From positions 1 to 12,950 of the forward strand of contig JALUYN010000321.1 in the NCBI GenBank assembly GCA_027012915.1: a stretch of 12,950 nucleotides of DNA, in the 5' to 3' direction. Under the pieces are notes generated by a model. It did not search any database. It was not told the DNA's origin and saw only the letters and a program-made list of their open reading frames with translations. The DNA comes from Cellvibrionaceae bacterium (GTDB lineage Bacteria > Pseudomonadota > Gammaproteobacteria > Pseudomonadales > Cellvibrionaceae). The position numbers and the translations under genes are program-made. Positions 7,139 to 12,950 of the stretch are shown here, piece after piece. Each line of letters opens with the position of its first letter. Position 1 is the first letter of the stretch.

Positions 7139-7780
7139 CTATTGGCCTATAAACCCCTTACCTACGATATAAACCTCTCGGGATCGTGCCCTGGAGGCAC
7201 TGGGCTTGCGCGTAACAACCGTCTGAAAGGAACTTCTTACGTCCTTTAGAAACTCATCAAAGCCTTCGCCCTGGAAGACCTTAGCTACAAAATTGCCCTT
7301 GGGCTTTAGGGTACTACGCGCCATATCCAGCGCCAGTTCTACTAAATACATAGCTCGCGGCTGATCCACATCAGCCATACCACTCATATTGGGGGCCATG
7401 TCCGACATTACAAGGTCCGCCTTGTCATCGCCGAGCAGGTCCATCAACTGATCGAACACCTCATCTTCCGTGAAATCCCCTTGCACGAACTCCACCCCAG
7501 CCAGTGCATCCATAGGCAAAATGTCGGACGCGACAACACACCCCTTGTCACCGACCCTCTCGGCGGCCACCTGACACCACCCGCCGGGGGCTGCACCGAG
7601 ATCGACCACTGTCATGCCCGGGCGAATCAGCTTGTCCTTATCGATCAACTCAATGAGCTTGTAACTGGCTCGGGAGCGGTAGCCGTCCTGCTGGGAACGC
7701 TGAACGTATTGGTCATTAAAGTGTTCGTCGAGCCAGCGATTACTGCTTTTTGAACGGGATCCTTTGGATTTTGAAGACAT
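7139..7780 (-). CDS. rlmE: 23S rRNA (uridine-2552 2'-O) methyltransferase
   Basis: RlmE (FtsJ/RrmJ) methylates the 2'-OH of U2552 in the A loop of 23S rRNA on late 50S particles, using S-adenosylmethionine. The 213 residues fit the family. The N-terminus is basic and Ser-rich. The SAM-binding motif is DLGAAPGGW (60-68), and the catalytic K-D-K-E set is visible as Lys41, Asp127 (in SDMAPN), Lys167 and Glu202. No strong Shine-Dalgarno precedes the ATG at 7780. The gene diverges from yhbY and precedes ftsH. In E. coli this pair is a heat-shock operon; a sigma-32-like site is discussed separately. Confidence 0.97.
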   Translation of the reverse strand: MSSKSKGSRSKSSNRWLDEHFNDQYVQRSQQDGYRSRASYKLIELIDKDKLIRPGMTVVDLGAAPGGWCQVAAERVGDKGCVVASDILPMDALAGVEFVQGDFTEDEVFDQLMDLLGDDKADLVMSDMAPNMSGMADVDQPRAMYLVELALDMARSTLKPKGNFVAKVFQGEGFDEFLKDVRSSFQTVVTRKPSASRARSREVYIVGKGFIGQ

Positions 7781-7829
7781 AGAAGGGCGATATGCTAGGT
7801 TTTAAAGGATGATTCACGGGATATTGAGG

Positions 7830-7835
7830 TACAAT
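7830..7835 (+). promoter_or_regulatory. possible -10 element for yhbY
   Basis: TACAAT matches five of six bases of the sigma-70 -10 consensus and lies about 35 bases before the yhbY ATG. No good -35 is found 16-18 bases upstream, so the promoter is weak, activator-dependent or misplaced. It overlaps the candidate divergent rlmE promoter. Confidence 0.3.
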
Positions 7836-7861
7836 TGGGGAATTCTCCACCCCAAACAAAG
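7833..7861 (-). promoter_or_regulatory. possible heat-shock (sigma-32) promoter for rlmE-ftsH
   Basis: On the minus strand CCCCAATT (fwd 7833-7840) resembles the sigma-32 -10 element CCCCATNT. It follows, after 14 bases, CTTTGTT (fwd 7855-7861), a poor match to CTTGAAA. The start would be about 45-50 bases before the rlmE ATG. Only the -10 half is convincing; known heat-shock control of this operon in E. coli makes it worth noting. Confidence 0.25.
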
Positions 7862-7870
7862 AGACATTGT

Positions 7871-8173
7871 ATGCCTTTAAGCCCTGAGCGTAAAAAACAA
7901 TATCGCAATATTGGACACAATTTGAATCCAGTCGTCACCGTTGCAGGTAATGGCCTGAGTGAAGGACTGATGGAAGAACTGGATCGCGCCCTGAACGACC
8001 ACGAACTGATTAAGGTAAAACTGATGATTAGCGATCGCGACCTGCGCAAACAGGTCTCCGCCGAGATGGTCAAAAAGGCGGGAGCTGAACTGGTTCAGGA
8101 AATTGGCAAGGTAGCTCTGGTTTTCCGCGCCGCAAAGCGTCCCAACCCCAAACTGTCCAATATTCCCCACTGA
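7871..8173 (+). CDS. yhbY: YhbY-family ribosome-assembly RNA-binding protein
   Basis: A 100-residue protein made almost entirely of one CRM (CRS1-YhbY) RNA-binding domain, which in E. coli associates with pre-50S particles. The family features are the basic N-terminus PERKKQYR, then HNLNPVVTVAGNGLSEG (16-32) with the GxG-type loop, the strand LIKVKLM (47-52) and a basic end (RAAKRPNPK). The frame extends upstream to 7835, but the ATG at 7871 gives the family's normal start MPLSPERKK; the ribosome binding site is poor (AGAGA). It is the only plus-strand gene seen. It diverges from rlmE, as in E. coli and Pseudomonas, and converges with potI rather than being followed by the greA/carB region as I recall for relatives. 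Confidence 0.95.
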   Translation: MPLSPERKKQYRNIGHNLNPVVTVAGNGLSEGLMEELDRALNDHELIKVKLMISDRDLRKQVSAEMVKKAGAELVQEIGKVALVFRAAKRPNPKLSNIPH

Positions 8174-8181
8174 TATTAAGC

Positions 8182-8213
8182 GGGCTGACCGGGCATTTCT
8201 CACCGGCCAGCCC
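8182..8213. terminator. GC-rich hairpin between convergent yhbY and potI
   Basis: GGGCTG-A-CCGG (8182-8192) pairs with CCGG-C-CAGCCC (8203-8213), ten pairs with one mismatch around a ten-base loop. It lies 9 bases after the yhbY stop and 16 bases beyond the potI stop. No T-tract follows on either strand, so it would work poorly as an intrinsic terminator by itself; it may act bidirectionally with Rho or protect 3' ends. Confidence 0.55.
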
Positions 8214-8228
8214 AGATCAATACCGCCG

Positions 8229-9074
8229 CTAACCCTCTGCCGCGGCCATTTGCTCCTCTATCTCACGCTTCTTTTCTTCCCGGCGCGCGATCCACCAGGC
8301 CGCCACTACTCCCAGGGTAACCACCAGCACCATTATGGTTGCCAAGGCATTGATTTTAGGACTCACACCACGTCGCACTGACGAAAACACTTCCATAGGC
8401 AGGGTTGTCGATGATGGTCCGGAGACAAAGCTCGAGATCACCAGATCGTCGAACGACAGAGTAAACGCCAACAACCAACCGGAAATAATCGCCGGAGCAA
8501 TAATAGGCAGAGTGATTACAAAGAAGGTTTTAAAAGGAGTCGCCCCCAGATCCATGGCCGCCTCTTCCAGAGAGTCGTCCATATCCTTGAGCCTCGATGA
8601 AATCACCACCGCTACATAAGCTGTACAGAAAGTCACGTGGGCAATCCATATCGTGAGCATGCCTCGACCTTCAGGCCACCCCACCATATCGGACAGGGTT
8701 ACAAACATCAGAAGCAGCGACAAACCGATAATGACATCGGGCATTACCAACGGCGCGGTAATCATGCCACTGAAGAGGGTTTTTCCTCTAAAGCGGCCGA
8801 AGCGCACCATCACCATACCAGCCATCACTCCCAGAACCACAGCACCCGAGGCACTTAAGAAGGCGATTTTGAGGCTCATCCAGGCGGCACTCATCATCTG
8901 TGTATCGCGAAATAACTCACCGTACCACTTAATCGAAAAACCAGCCCACACGGTCACTAGGCGCGATTCATTGAAGGAGTAGAACATCAGAATAAAAATG
9001 GGCAGATACAAAAAGGCAAACCCTACCAACAGCGACAGTTTCCCAAACAGAGAAGGTTTATGTGTAGACATCAT
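8229..9074 (-). CDS. potI: polyamine ABC transporter permease PotI
   Basis: Second inner-membrane permease of the PotFGHI-type importer for putrescine (SpuH in the Pseudomonas naming). The 281 residues match the family size. About six membrane helices are visible, beginning with LSLLVGFAFLYLPIFILMF. The cytoplasmic EAA loop that docks on the ATPase lies at 171-190 (EAAMDLGATP, then FKTFFVITLP). FTLSFDDLVISSFVSGP (204-220) is typical of the PotI/PotC branch. The C-terminus is charged (RREEKKREIEEQ). The ATG at 9074 has GGAGG eight bases upstream; a second ATG follows at once. It is the last gene of the operon, 14 bp after potH. Confidence 0.95.
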   Translation of the reverse strand: MMSTHKPSLFGKLSLLVGFAFLYLPIFILMFYSFNESRLVTVWAGFSIKWYGELFRDTQMMSAAWMSLKIAFLSASGAVVLGVMAGMVMVRFGRFRGKTLFSGMITAPLVMPDVIIGLSLLLMFVTLSDMVGWPEGRGMLTIWIAHVTFCTAYVAVVISSRLKDMDDSLEEAAMDLGATPFKTFFVITLPIIAPAIISGWLLAFTLSFDDLVISSFVSGPSSTTLPMEVFSSVRRGVSPKINALATIMVLVVTLGVVAAWWIARREEKKREIEEQMAAAEG

Positions 9075-9088
9075 CTGGTGATCCTCCC

Positions 9089-9991
9089 CTATTTGTTTTC
9101 GAGCGCATTGGCTTCGCTGTTGTGGAATATCATGATCGGTATAAGCAACAGGAACAGCATGACGATCGCCACGGCAGAAGCCACAGGCCAGTCGCGGTTA
9201 TTAAAGAATTCCTGCCACAATATCTTGCCGATCATCAGCGCTTCCGAACCACCCAACAGCTCTGGAATTACAAACTCTCCCACCGCCGGAATAAACACCA
9301 GCATGGAACCGGCGATAATTCCGGGCTTTGACAACGGCAGAGTCACCGTGAAAAACGTCCTAATGGGCGACGCCCCTAAATCTGAAGCTGCCTCCAAAAG
9401 GCGGTCATCCAATTTCACCAGCGTCGTATACAAAGGCAGAATCATAAACGGCAAATAGGCATAGACAATACCGATATAGATGGCCAGCTCGGTGTGCAGA
9501 ATTTTTAACGGCTCGTCGATCACCCCCATCCCCATCAACAGATTGTTCAATAGCCCATTGTTCTTGATGATGCCGATCCAAGCGTAGATGCGAATCAGAA
9601 ACGAGGTCCACGAAGGCAAAATCACCAACATCAAAAAGATGTTGCGAGTGGAAGGTTGCATACGAGCAATGGCATAAGCCATGGGATAACCGATCGCAAG
9701 GCAGAGCAACGTAGATTTGAAAGCGACACCTGCAGAGCTGAGATAGGCATCCACATAAAGATCATCTTCCAGCAGATACATATAGTTCAGAAAATTCAGC
9801 GTCAGATTCCAGACTTCGCCATCAAAATCCACAATATCGCTGAACGGCGGCATGGCAATTTGTGCTTCCGCAAACGATATTTTCAGGACAATGGCAAAAG
9901 GAATGGCGAAGAACAGCAGCAACCACAGGTACGGAATGCCTGTGATCGCCCAGTGCTTGCCGGGCAACAGAGTTCGAAGCTTGGCTATCAT
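9089..9991 (-). CDS. potH: polyamine ABC transporter permease PotH
   Basis: First permease of the polyamine importer (SpuG equivalent), 300 residues. It has a membrane helix near the N-terminus (YLWLLLFFAIPFAIVL, 21-36), a sizeable periplasmic stretch (about 41-85), and then five more helices. The EAA loop at 200-219 reads EAASDLGASP followed by IRTFFTVTLP. The segment VGEFVIPELLGG (237-248) is typical of the PotH/PotB branch. The ATG overlaps the potG stop codon (ATGA at 9991-9988), so translation is probably coupled, which suits the fixed stoichiometry of ATPase and permease. No independent Shine-Dalgarno is clear. Confidence 0.95.
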   Translation of the reverse strand: MIAKLRTLLPGKHWAITGIPYLWLLLFFAIPFAIVLKISFAEAQIAMPPFSDIVDFDGEVWNLTLNFLNYMYLLEDDLYVDAYLSSAGVAFKSTLLCLAIGYPMAYAIARMQPSTRNIFLMLVILPSWTSFLIRIYAWIGIIKNNGLLNNLLMGMGVIDEPLKILHTELAIYIGIVYAYLPFMILPLYTTLVKLDDRLLEAASDLGASPIRTFFTVTLPLSKPGIIAGSMLVFIPAVGEFVIPELLGGSEALMIGKILWQEFFNNRDWPVASAVAIVMLFLLLIPIMIFHNSEANALENK

Positions 9992-11136
9992 GACGTCAAC
10001 ACCACCACGGCATCGTCATCCCAGGATAGCCAGAGACTGTCTCCCCAGGTAAAACGGTCCGAATGACGACTGGCGTTCATGGCGTTGGCCATAACGATAA
10101 AGCCGGACGGCAGACGCACGTGGTACACCGAATGACTACCCAGGTAGGCAATATCTTCTACCACGCCTTGAAATTTGTTGTGCTCGCGCTGTGGTTCTCC
10201 AGCGCTGACCGAAATTTTTTCCGGCCGCACAGCCAGAGCACAGGGCATACCCTGCGACCCCGTCAGGCCATGTCCAACGTACAAGTCAGCGTTCAAATCC
10301 GGACAGGTAATCGACGCCCAATCCGGGTGGTCTTCGTTGAGAGAGCCCTCTAACATATTTACTGAACCGATAAACTCCGCAGAGAAACGACAATTGGGCT
10401 GTTCATACACCAGGTCCGGCTCGCCCACTTGCATAATTTCACCGGCATTCATTACCGCAATACGGCTCGCCATTGTCATGGCTTCTTCCTGATCATGGGT
10501 AACCATGACGCAGGTGACGCCGAGGCGCTCGATAATGTCGACAATTTCCAACTGCACTTGAGTTCTTAGTTTTTTATCCAGAGCGCCGAGCGGTTCATCC
10601 AATAGCAATAGCTTAGGACTTTTCACCAGTGAACGCGCCAGCGCCACACGTTGTTGCTGACCGCCAGACAGCTGATGCGGCTTGCGCTTGGCAAAGCGCT
10701 CCATCTGCACAAGCTTTAGCATTTCACAGACGCGATCGGCGATCTGCGACTTGGGCACCCTATCCTGCTGTAACCCAAACGCAATATTTTTTTCCACCGT
10801 CATGTGAGGGAACAGTGCGTAAGACTGAAACATCATATTAATGGGGCGAGCGTAGGGAGGCTGGTTACCCAGATCTTCTCCGTCCAGCAAGATCTGACCT
10901 TTGGTGGGCAGATCAAAACCGCCCAACATGCGCAGCAAGGTCGATTTGCCGCAACCGGAAGCTCCCAACAAAGCAAAAATTTCACCCTGATGAATATTTA
11001 CACTGACGTCATCCACTGCAGTGAAATCACCAAACTGTTTCGAAACATTTTTGATCTGCAGATAATTGTGTTTTTTGCCGCTGTCGGCAGCTGCCGGCGA
11101 TAAATTTTCGACGGCCTGACTCTCTGATGTAGACAT
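9988..11136 (-). CDS. potG: polyamine ABC transporter ATP-binding protein PotG
   Basis: ATPase that powers the polyamine importer at the cytoplasmic face (SpuF equivalent). The 382 residues hold an N-terminal ABC domain: Walker A GASGCGKST (58-66), Q-loop Gln104 in MMFQSYALFP, signature LSGGQQQR (156-163), Walker B LLLLDEP (176-182), D-loop GALD, and switch His214 in VTHDQEEA. A C-terminal TOBE-type domain follows from about 290 (CALAVRPEKISV). About 20 unstructured residues precede the domain, as in other PotG proteins. GGA sits seven bases before the ATG at 11136. The 135-bp gap to potF holds four hairpins; potG, potH and potI are otherwise tightly packed. Confidence 0.96.
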   Translation of the reverse strand: MSTSESQAVENLSPAAADSGKKHNYLQIKNVSKQFGDFTAVDDVSVNIHQGEIFALLGASGCGKSTLLRMLGGFDLPTKGQILLDGEDLGNQPPYARPINMMFQSYALFPHMTVEKNIAFGLQQDRVPKSQIADRVCEMLKLVQMERFAKRKPHQLSGGQQQRVALARSLVKSPKLLLLDEPLGALDKKLRTQVQLEIVDIIERLGVTCVMVTHDQEEAMTMASRIAVMNAGEIMQVGEPDLVYEQPNCRFSAEFIGSVNMLEGSLNEDHPDWASITCPDLNADLYVGHGLTGSQGMPCALAVRPEKISVSAGEPQREHNKFQGVVEDIAYLGSHSVYHVRLPSGFIVMANAMNASRHSDRFTWGDSLWLSWDDDAVVVLTS

Positions 11137-11184
11137 ATCAATCCAGAATAATATTTTTGCTTTGTTGAGTTGTTAGTATGCACA

Positions 11185-11269
11185 CAGCCTTCATGGGCTG
11201 CCCCGAAATTCGCTCGGGAAAGACTGGGGACCCGGAGGCCCCCAGAAATGGCTCTGTTCGACAAACAGA
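11185..11269 (-). promoter_or_regulatory. cluster of four hairpins between potF and potG
   Basis: Four consecutive inverted repeats follow the potF stop (minus strand order): TCTGTT/AACAGA (11253-11269), CTGGGG/CCCCAG (11224-11245), CCCGA/TCGGG (11202-11218) and CAGCC/GGCTG (11185-11200). None has a proper T-tract; only TCTTTCCC follows the second. By analogy with gaps after other periplasmic-binding-protein genes (malE-malF for instance), they could stabilise potF mRNA and reduce transcription into potGHI. The structures are seen; the role is inferred. Confidence 0.6.
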
Positions 11270-11271
11270 AA

Positions 11272-12378
11272 TTACTTACCGGTTTTGACTTTGGTCCAAA
11301 CGCGAGTGTAGGCGCGGTCCACTTTTGGCGGAGTCATCTTGCCGGTGTACAGCTTTTTCGACGCTTCTTCGCTTGGATAGATACCTGGGTGCGAAGTTAC
11401 ATCTTCATCAATCATCGGCGTCGACGCTTCGTTGCCATTGGCGTACCAAACGTAGTTGGAAATGCCCGCCATCACTTCGGGGCGCAACAGGTAGTTCAGG
11501 AACTTGTGCGCATTTTCAGGGTGCTTGGCATCTTTCGGAATGGCCAACATGTCAAACCAAGTCAGAGCGCCTTCCTTAGGAATTACGTACTGAACTTCAA
11601 CGCCATTTTCCGCTTCTGCAGCACGATCAGATGCCTGCAGGATATCGCCAGACCACCCAACAGCTACACAAATATCGCCGTTGGCCAAGTCATTGATAAA
11701 TTGAGACGAATGGAAGTAAGTGATATGCGGGCGCAGTTTCATCAGGTGATCTTGAGCTTTGCCTTTGATCAACTTGGTGTCGTGGCTGTTTGGATCTTCA
11801 CCCAGGTAGTGCAGTACTCCGGGGATAATCTCGCTAGGCGCATCCAAAAACGCCACACCGCAGCCGGTCAACTTGGCCAGATTTTCTGGATCGTACACCA
11901 GGTCCCAGCTATCAGTAGGGGCATCATCACCGAAAATTTCCTGAATCTTCTCTACGTTGTAGCCAATTCCGGTAGTACCCCACAAGTAGGGAATGGAGTG
12001 AATGTTACCTTCATCCAGAGTAGAGATTGTTTTTAGCAGCTCTTTGTTCTGATTGTCATAATTGGTCAGTTTGGATTTATCCAGCGGCATAAAAACGCCA
12101 GCTTTAATTTGACGCGCCAGGAACGACAAAGAAGGAACGACCACATCAAAGCCGGTATTGCCCGCGAGCAATTTCGCCTCCAGTACTTCATTGCTGTCGA
12201 ATACGTCGTATGTAACTTTGATACCCGTTTCAGCTTCAAAGTTGGCCAGAGTATCCTCTGCGATATAGTCCGACCAATTGTAGACATTAAGAACTTTTTC
12301 CTCTTCAGCGACAGCAGTGCCGGCTACGCTTGTCGACAATACTGCAGTCGCCAGAGTTGTTTTTAGAAGCTTATGCAT
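11272..12378 (-). CDS. potF: periplasmic polyamine-binding protein
   Basis: Captures putrescine or spermidine in the periplasm and delivers it to PotGHI. The 368 residues compare with about 370 for E. coli PotF. A Sec signal peptide ([20 protein letters not shown], then TAVA) is probably cut after Ala24. The mature start [11 protein letters not shown] carries ligand residues Trp35, Ser36 and Tyr38. Further pocket positions, read by comparison with remembered PotF, are Ser83, Glu183 (in LDAPSE), Trp242 and Asp245 (GWSGD), Asp276 and Tyr312. The residue equivalent to PotF Phe276 is Trp274 (LTWFD), a feature of spermidine-preferring relatives. The C-terminus [10 protein letters not shown] is family-typical. 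ATG 12378 has GAGAAGG upstream; the frame opens earlier at 12453, but that would bury the signal peptide. Confidence 0.96.
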   Translation of the reverse strand: MHKLLKTTLATAVLSTSVAGTAVAEEEKVLNVYNWSDYIAEDTLANFEAETGIKVTYDVFDSNEVLEAKLLAGNTGFDVVVPSLSFLARQIKAGVFMPLDKSKLTNYDNQNKELLKTISTLDEGNIHSIPYLWGTTGIGYNVEKIQEIFGDDAPTDSWDLVYDPENLAKLTGCGVAFLDAPSEIIPGVLHYLGEDPNSHDTKLIKGKAQDHLMKLRPHITYFHSSQFINDLANGDICVAVGWSGDILQASDRAAEAENGVEVQYVIPKEGALTWFDMLAIPKDAKHPENAHKFLNYLLRPEVMAGISNYVWYANGNEASTPMIDEDVTSHPGIYPSEEASKKLYTGKMTPPKVDRAYTRVWTKVKTGK

Positions 12379-12406
12379 AATTGTACCTTCTCGTTGTTTG
12401 ATTGAA

Positions 12407-12412
12407 ATTATA
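12407..12412 (-). promoter_or_regulatory. perfect -10 element before potF
   Basis: TATAAT on the minus strand lies about 29 bases before the potF ATG, placing the transcript start near 12400. The -35 region 17 bases upstream (TTCGCG) is poor, which suits an activator-dependent promoter. Two CGCGAAC repeats and a GCTA-GCAA-TAGC inverted repeat (about 12425-12463) lie just upstream and could bind a regulator. Confidence 0.45.
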
Positions 12413-12484
12413 GTTCTACACGATGTCCCGCGAACGCTAGCAATAGCATCCACCTTCGCGAACCACCCATGTTTGTTTCACATC

Positions 12485-12502
12485 GGCTCATTGCAATGCG
12501 CC
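12485..12502. promoter_or_regulatory. inverted repeat downstream of the aminotransferase gene
   Basis: GGC-T-CATTGCAATG-C-GCC is an 18-base near-perfect palindrome, 20 bases after the aminotransferase stop and about 107 bases before the potF ATG. There is no T-tract on either side. It may be a protein-binding site or a 3'-end structure; I see nothing that decides between these. Confidence 0.35.
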
Positions 12503-12522
12503 ATCAAAGGGCATCAGATCCG

Positions 12523-12950
12523 TTAACCTTCCTCTAATGCGCCATCTTGAATCTGCCGCAAGACATCATCCAGTGATTGACGCGCCTTGCTAATCAACTC
12601 ATCAACTTGCGACTCGGTAATAATCAGTGGCGGCGAGATCAACATAGTATCGCCAGTAGCGCGCATCACCAGACCATTCGCGGTGCAGGCGTCGCGACAC
12701 ATCCCACCGACTTTGCCATTACCCGGATAGCGCTCGCGGCTTGCTTTGTCTTTAACCAATTCCAATGCACCTACCAGGCCAATACCGCGCACCTCACCCA
12801 CCAAAGGATGGTCAGCAAGTTCGCGCCAACGCCTCTGCAGATAGGGACCTATTTCGGTCTCGACCCGCTCCACCAATTTTTCTTCCTGGATAATTTCCAG
12901 ATTCTTCAACGCCACCGCTGCAGCTGCAGGATGACCGGAGTAGGTGTATC
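12523..12950 (-). CDS. spuC: class III aminotransferase (SpuC-like), 5' part outside window
   Basis: The C-terminal 141 or so residues of a PLP-dependent class III (omega) aminotransferase; whole family members are about 450 residues. The visible part begins YTYSGHPAAAAVALKNLEII, the usual small-domain entry after the PLP lysine region. It continues with RGIGLVGALELVKDK, GLVMRATGDTMLISPPLIIT and a final helix. The PLP lysine itself lies upstream, outside the window. In Pseudomonas the gene next to the spermidine/putrescine importer genes is spuC, encoding putrescine:pyruvate aminotransferase, which starts putrescine breakdown to 4-aminobutyraldehyde. Neighbourhood and motif wording support that reading, but the substrate cannot be proved from this fragment. 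The frame ends with TAA at 12523, 144 bp before potF. Confidence 0.9.
   Translation of the reverse strand, partial: YTYSGHPAAAAVALKNLEIIQEEKLVERVETEIGPYLQRRWRELADHPLVGEVRGIGLVGALELVKDKASRERYPGNGKVGGMCRDACTANGLVMRATGDTMLISPPLIITESQVDELISKARQSLDDVLRQIQDGALEEG

Noticed and set aside
7835..7870. Longer yhbY start at 7835
   Set aside because: The family begins at the equivalent of 7871, and the earlier codon overlaps the promoter-like TACAAT.
11148..11176. CTAACA-17-TATTAT promoter-like pair before potG
   Set aside because: The start point would fall around 11141, removing the potG ribosome binding site, so a true promoter here is unlikely.
12379..12453. Longer potF start at 12453
   Set aside because: It would put 25 residues before a perfect signal peptide and would begin upstream of the TATAAT promoter element.
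1..12950. CRISPR array, phage, transposon or new defence system
   Set aside because: No regularly spaced repeats, no transposase or integrase, and no nuclease or toxin-like genes were seen. The window is housekeeping genes, a polyamine operon and two proteins of unknown function.

Overview
The window reads as chromosomal DNA of a marine-type gammaproteobacterium. The proteins resemble Pseudomonas and E. coli counterparts, and the order rlmE-ftsH-folP-glmM-tpiA-secG-tRNA-Leu(GAG) matches, from memory, the Pseudomonas-type arrangement, in which tpiA lies between glmM and secG. The species cannot be fixed from sequence alone; an order such as Cellvibrionales is only a guess.

Left edge (1-1110, minus strand): a partial lipoprotein of the DUF3080 type and, just upstream of it, a 107-residue DUF6482-like protein. 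A rho-independent terminator (1075-1109) separates them from tRNA-Leu(GAG) at 1139-1225. Between the tRNA and secG lies a perfect 78-bp direct repeat. It contains the first 12 bases of the tRNA plus its whole upstream flank.

Centre (1449-8173): housekeeping genes, all minus strand except yhbY. They are secG (preprotein translocase), tpiA (glycolysis), glmM (phosphoglucosamine mutase, cell-wall precursors), folP (dihydropteroate synthase), ftsH (membrane AAA+ protease) and rlmE (23S rRNA 2'-O-methyltransferase). The RNA-binding ribosome-assembly gene yhbY diverges from rlmE. A strong terminator separates ftsH from folP, and a promoter candidate lies between glmM and tpiA. The block is therefore probably read as rlmE-ftsH, folP-glmM and tpiA-secG-tRNA units.

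Right side (8229-12950, minus strand): a polyamine module reading spuC-like aminotransferase (partial), potF (periplasmic binding protein), potG (ATPase), potH and potI (permeases). The transporter should import putrescine or spermidine, and the aminotransferase would start putrescine breakdown. The potF-potG gap holds four consecutive small hairpins, the usual place for differential expression of the binding protein. potI and yhbY are convergent across a GC-rich hairpin.

I found no CRISPR array, phage, transposase or clearly new defence or metabolic system. The points most worth a second look are the tRNA-5'-end repeat, the divergent loop in FtsH, the tryptophan in the PotF specificity position, the hairpin cluster between potF and potG, and the start region of the DUF3080 gene.
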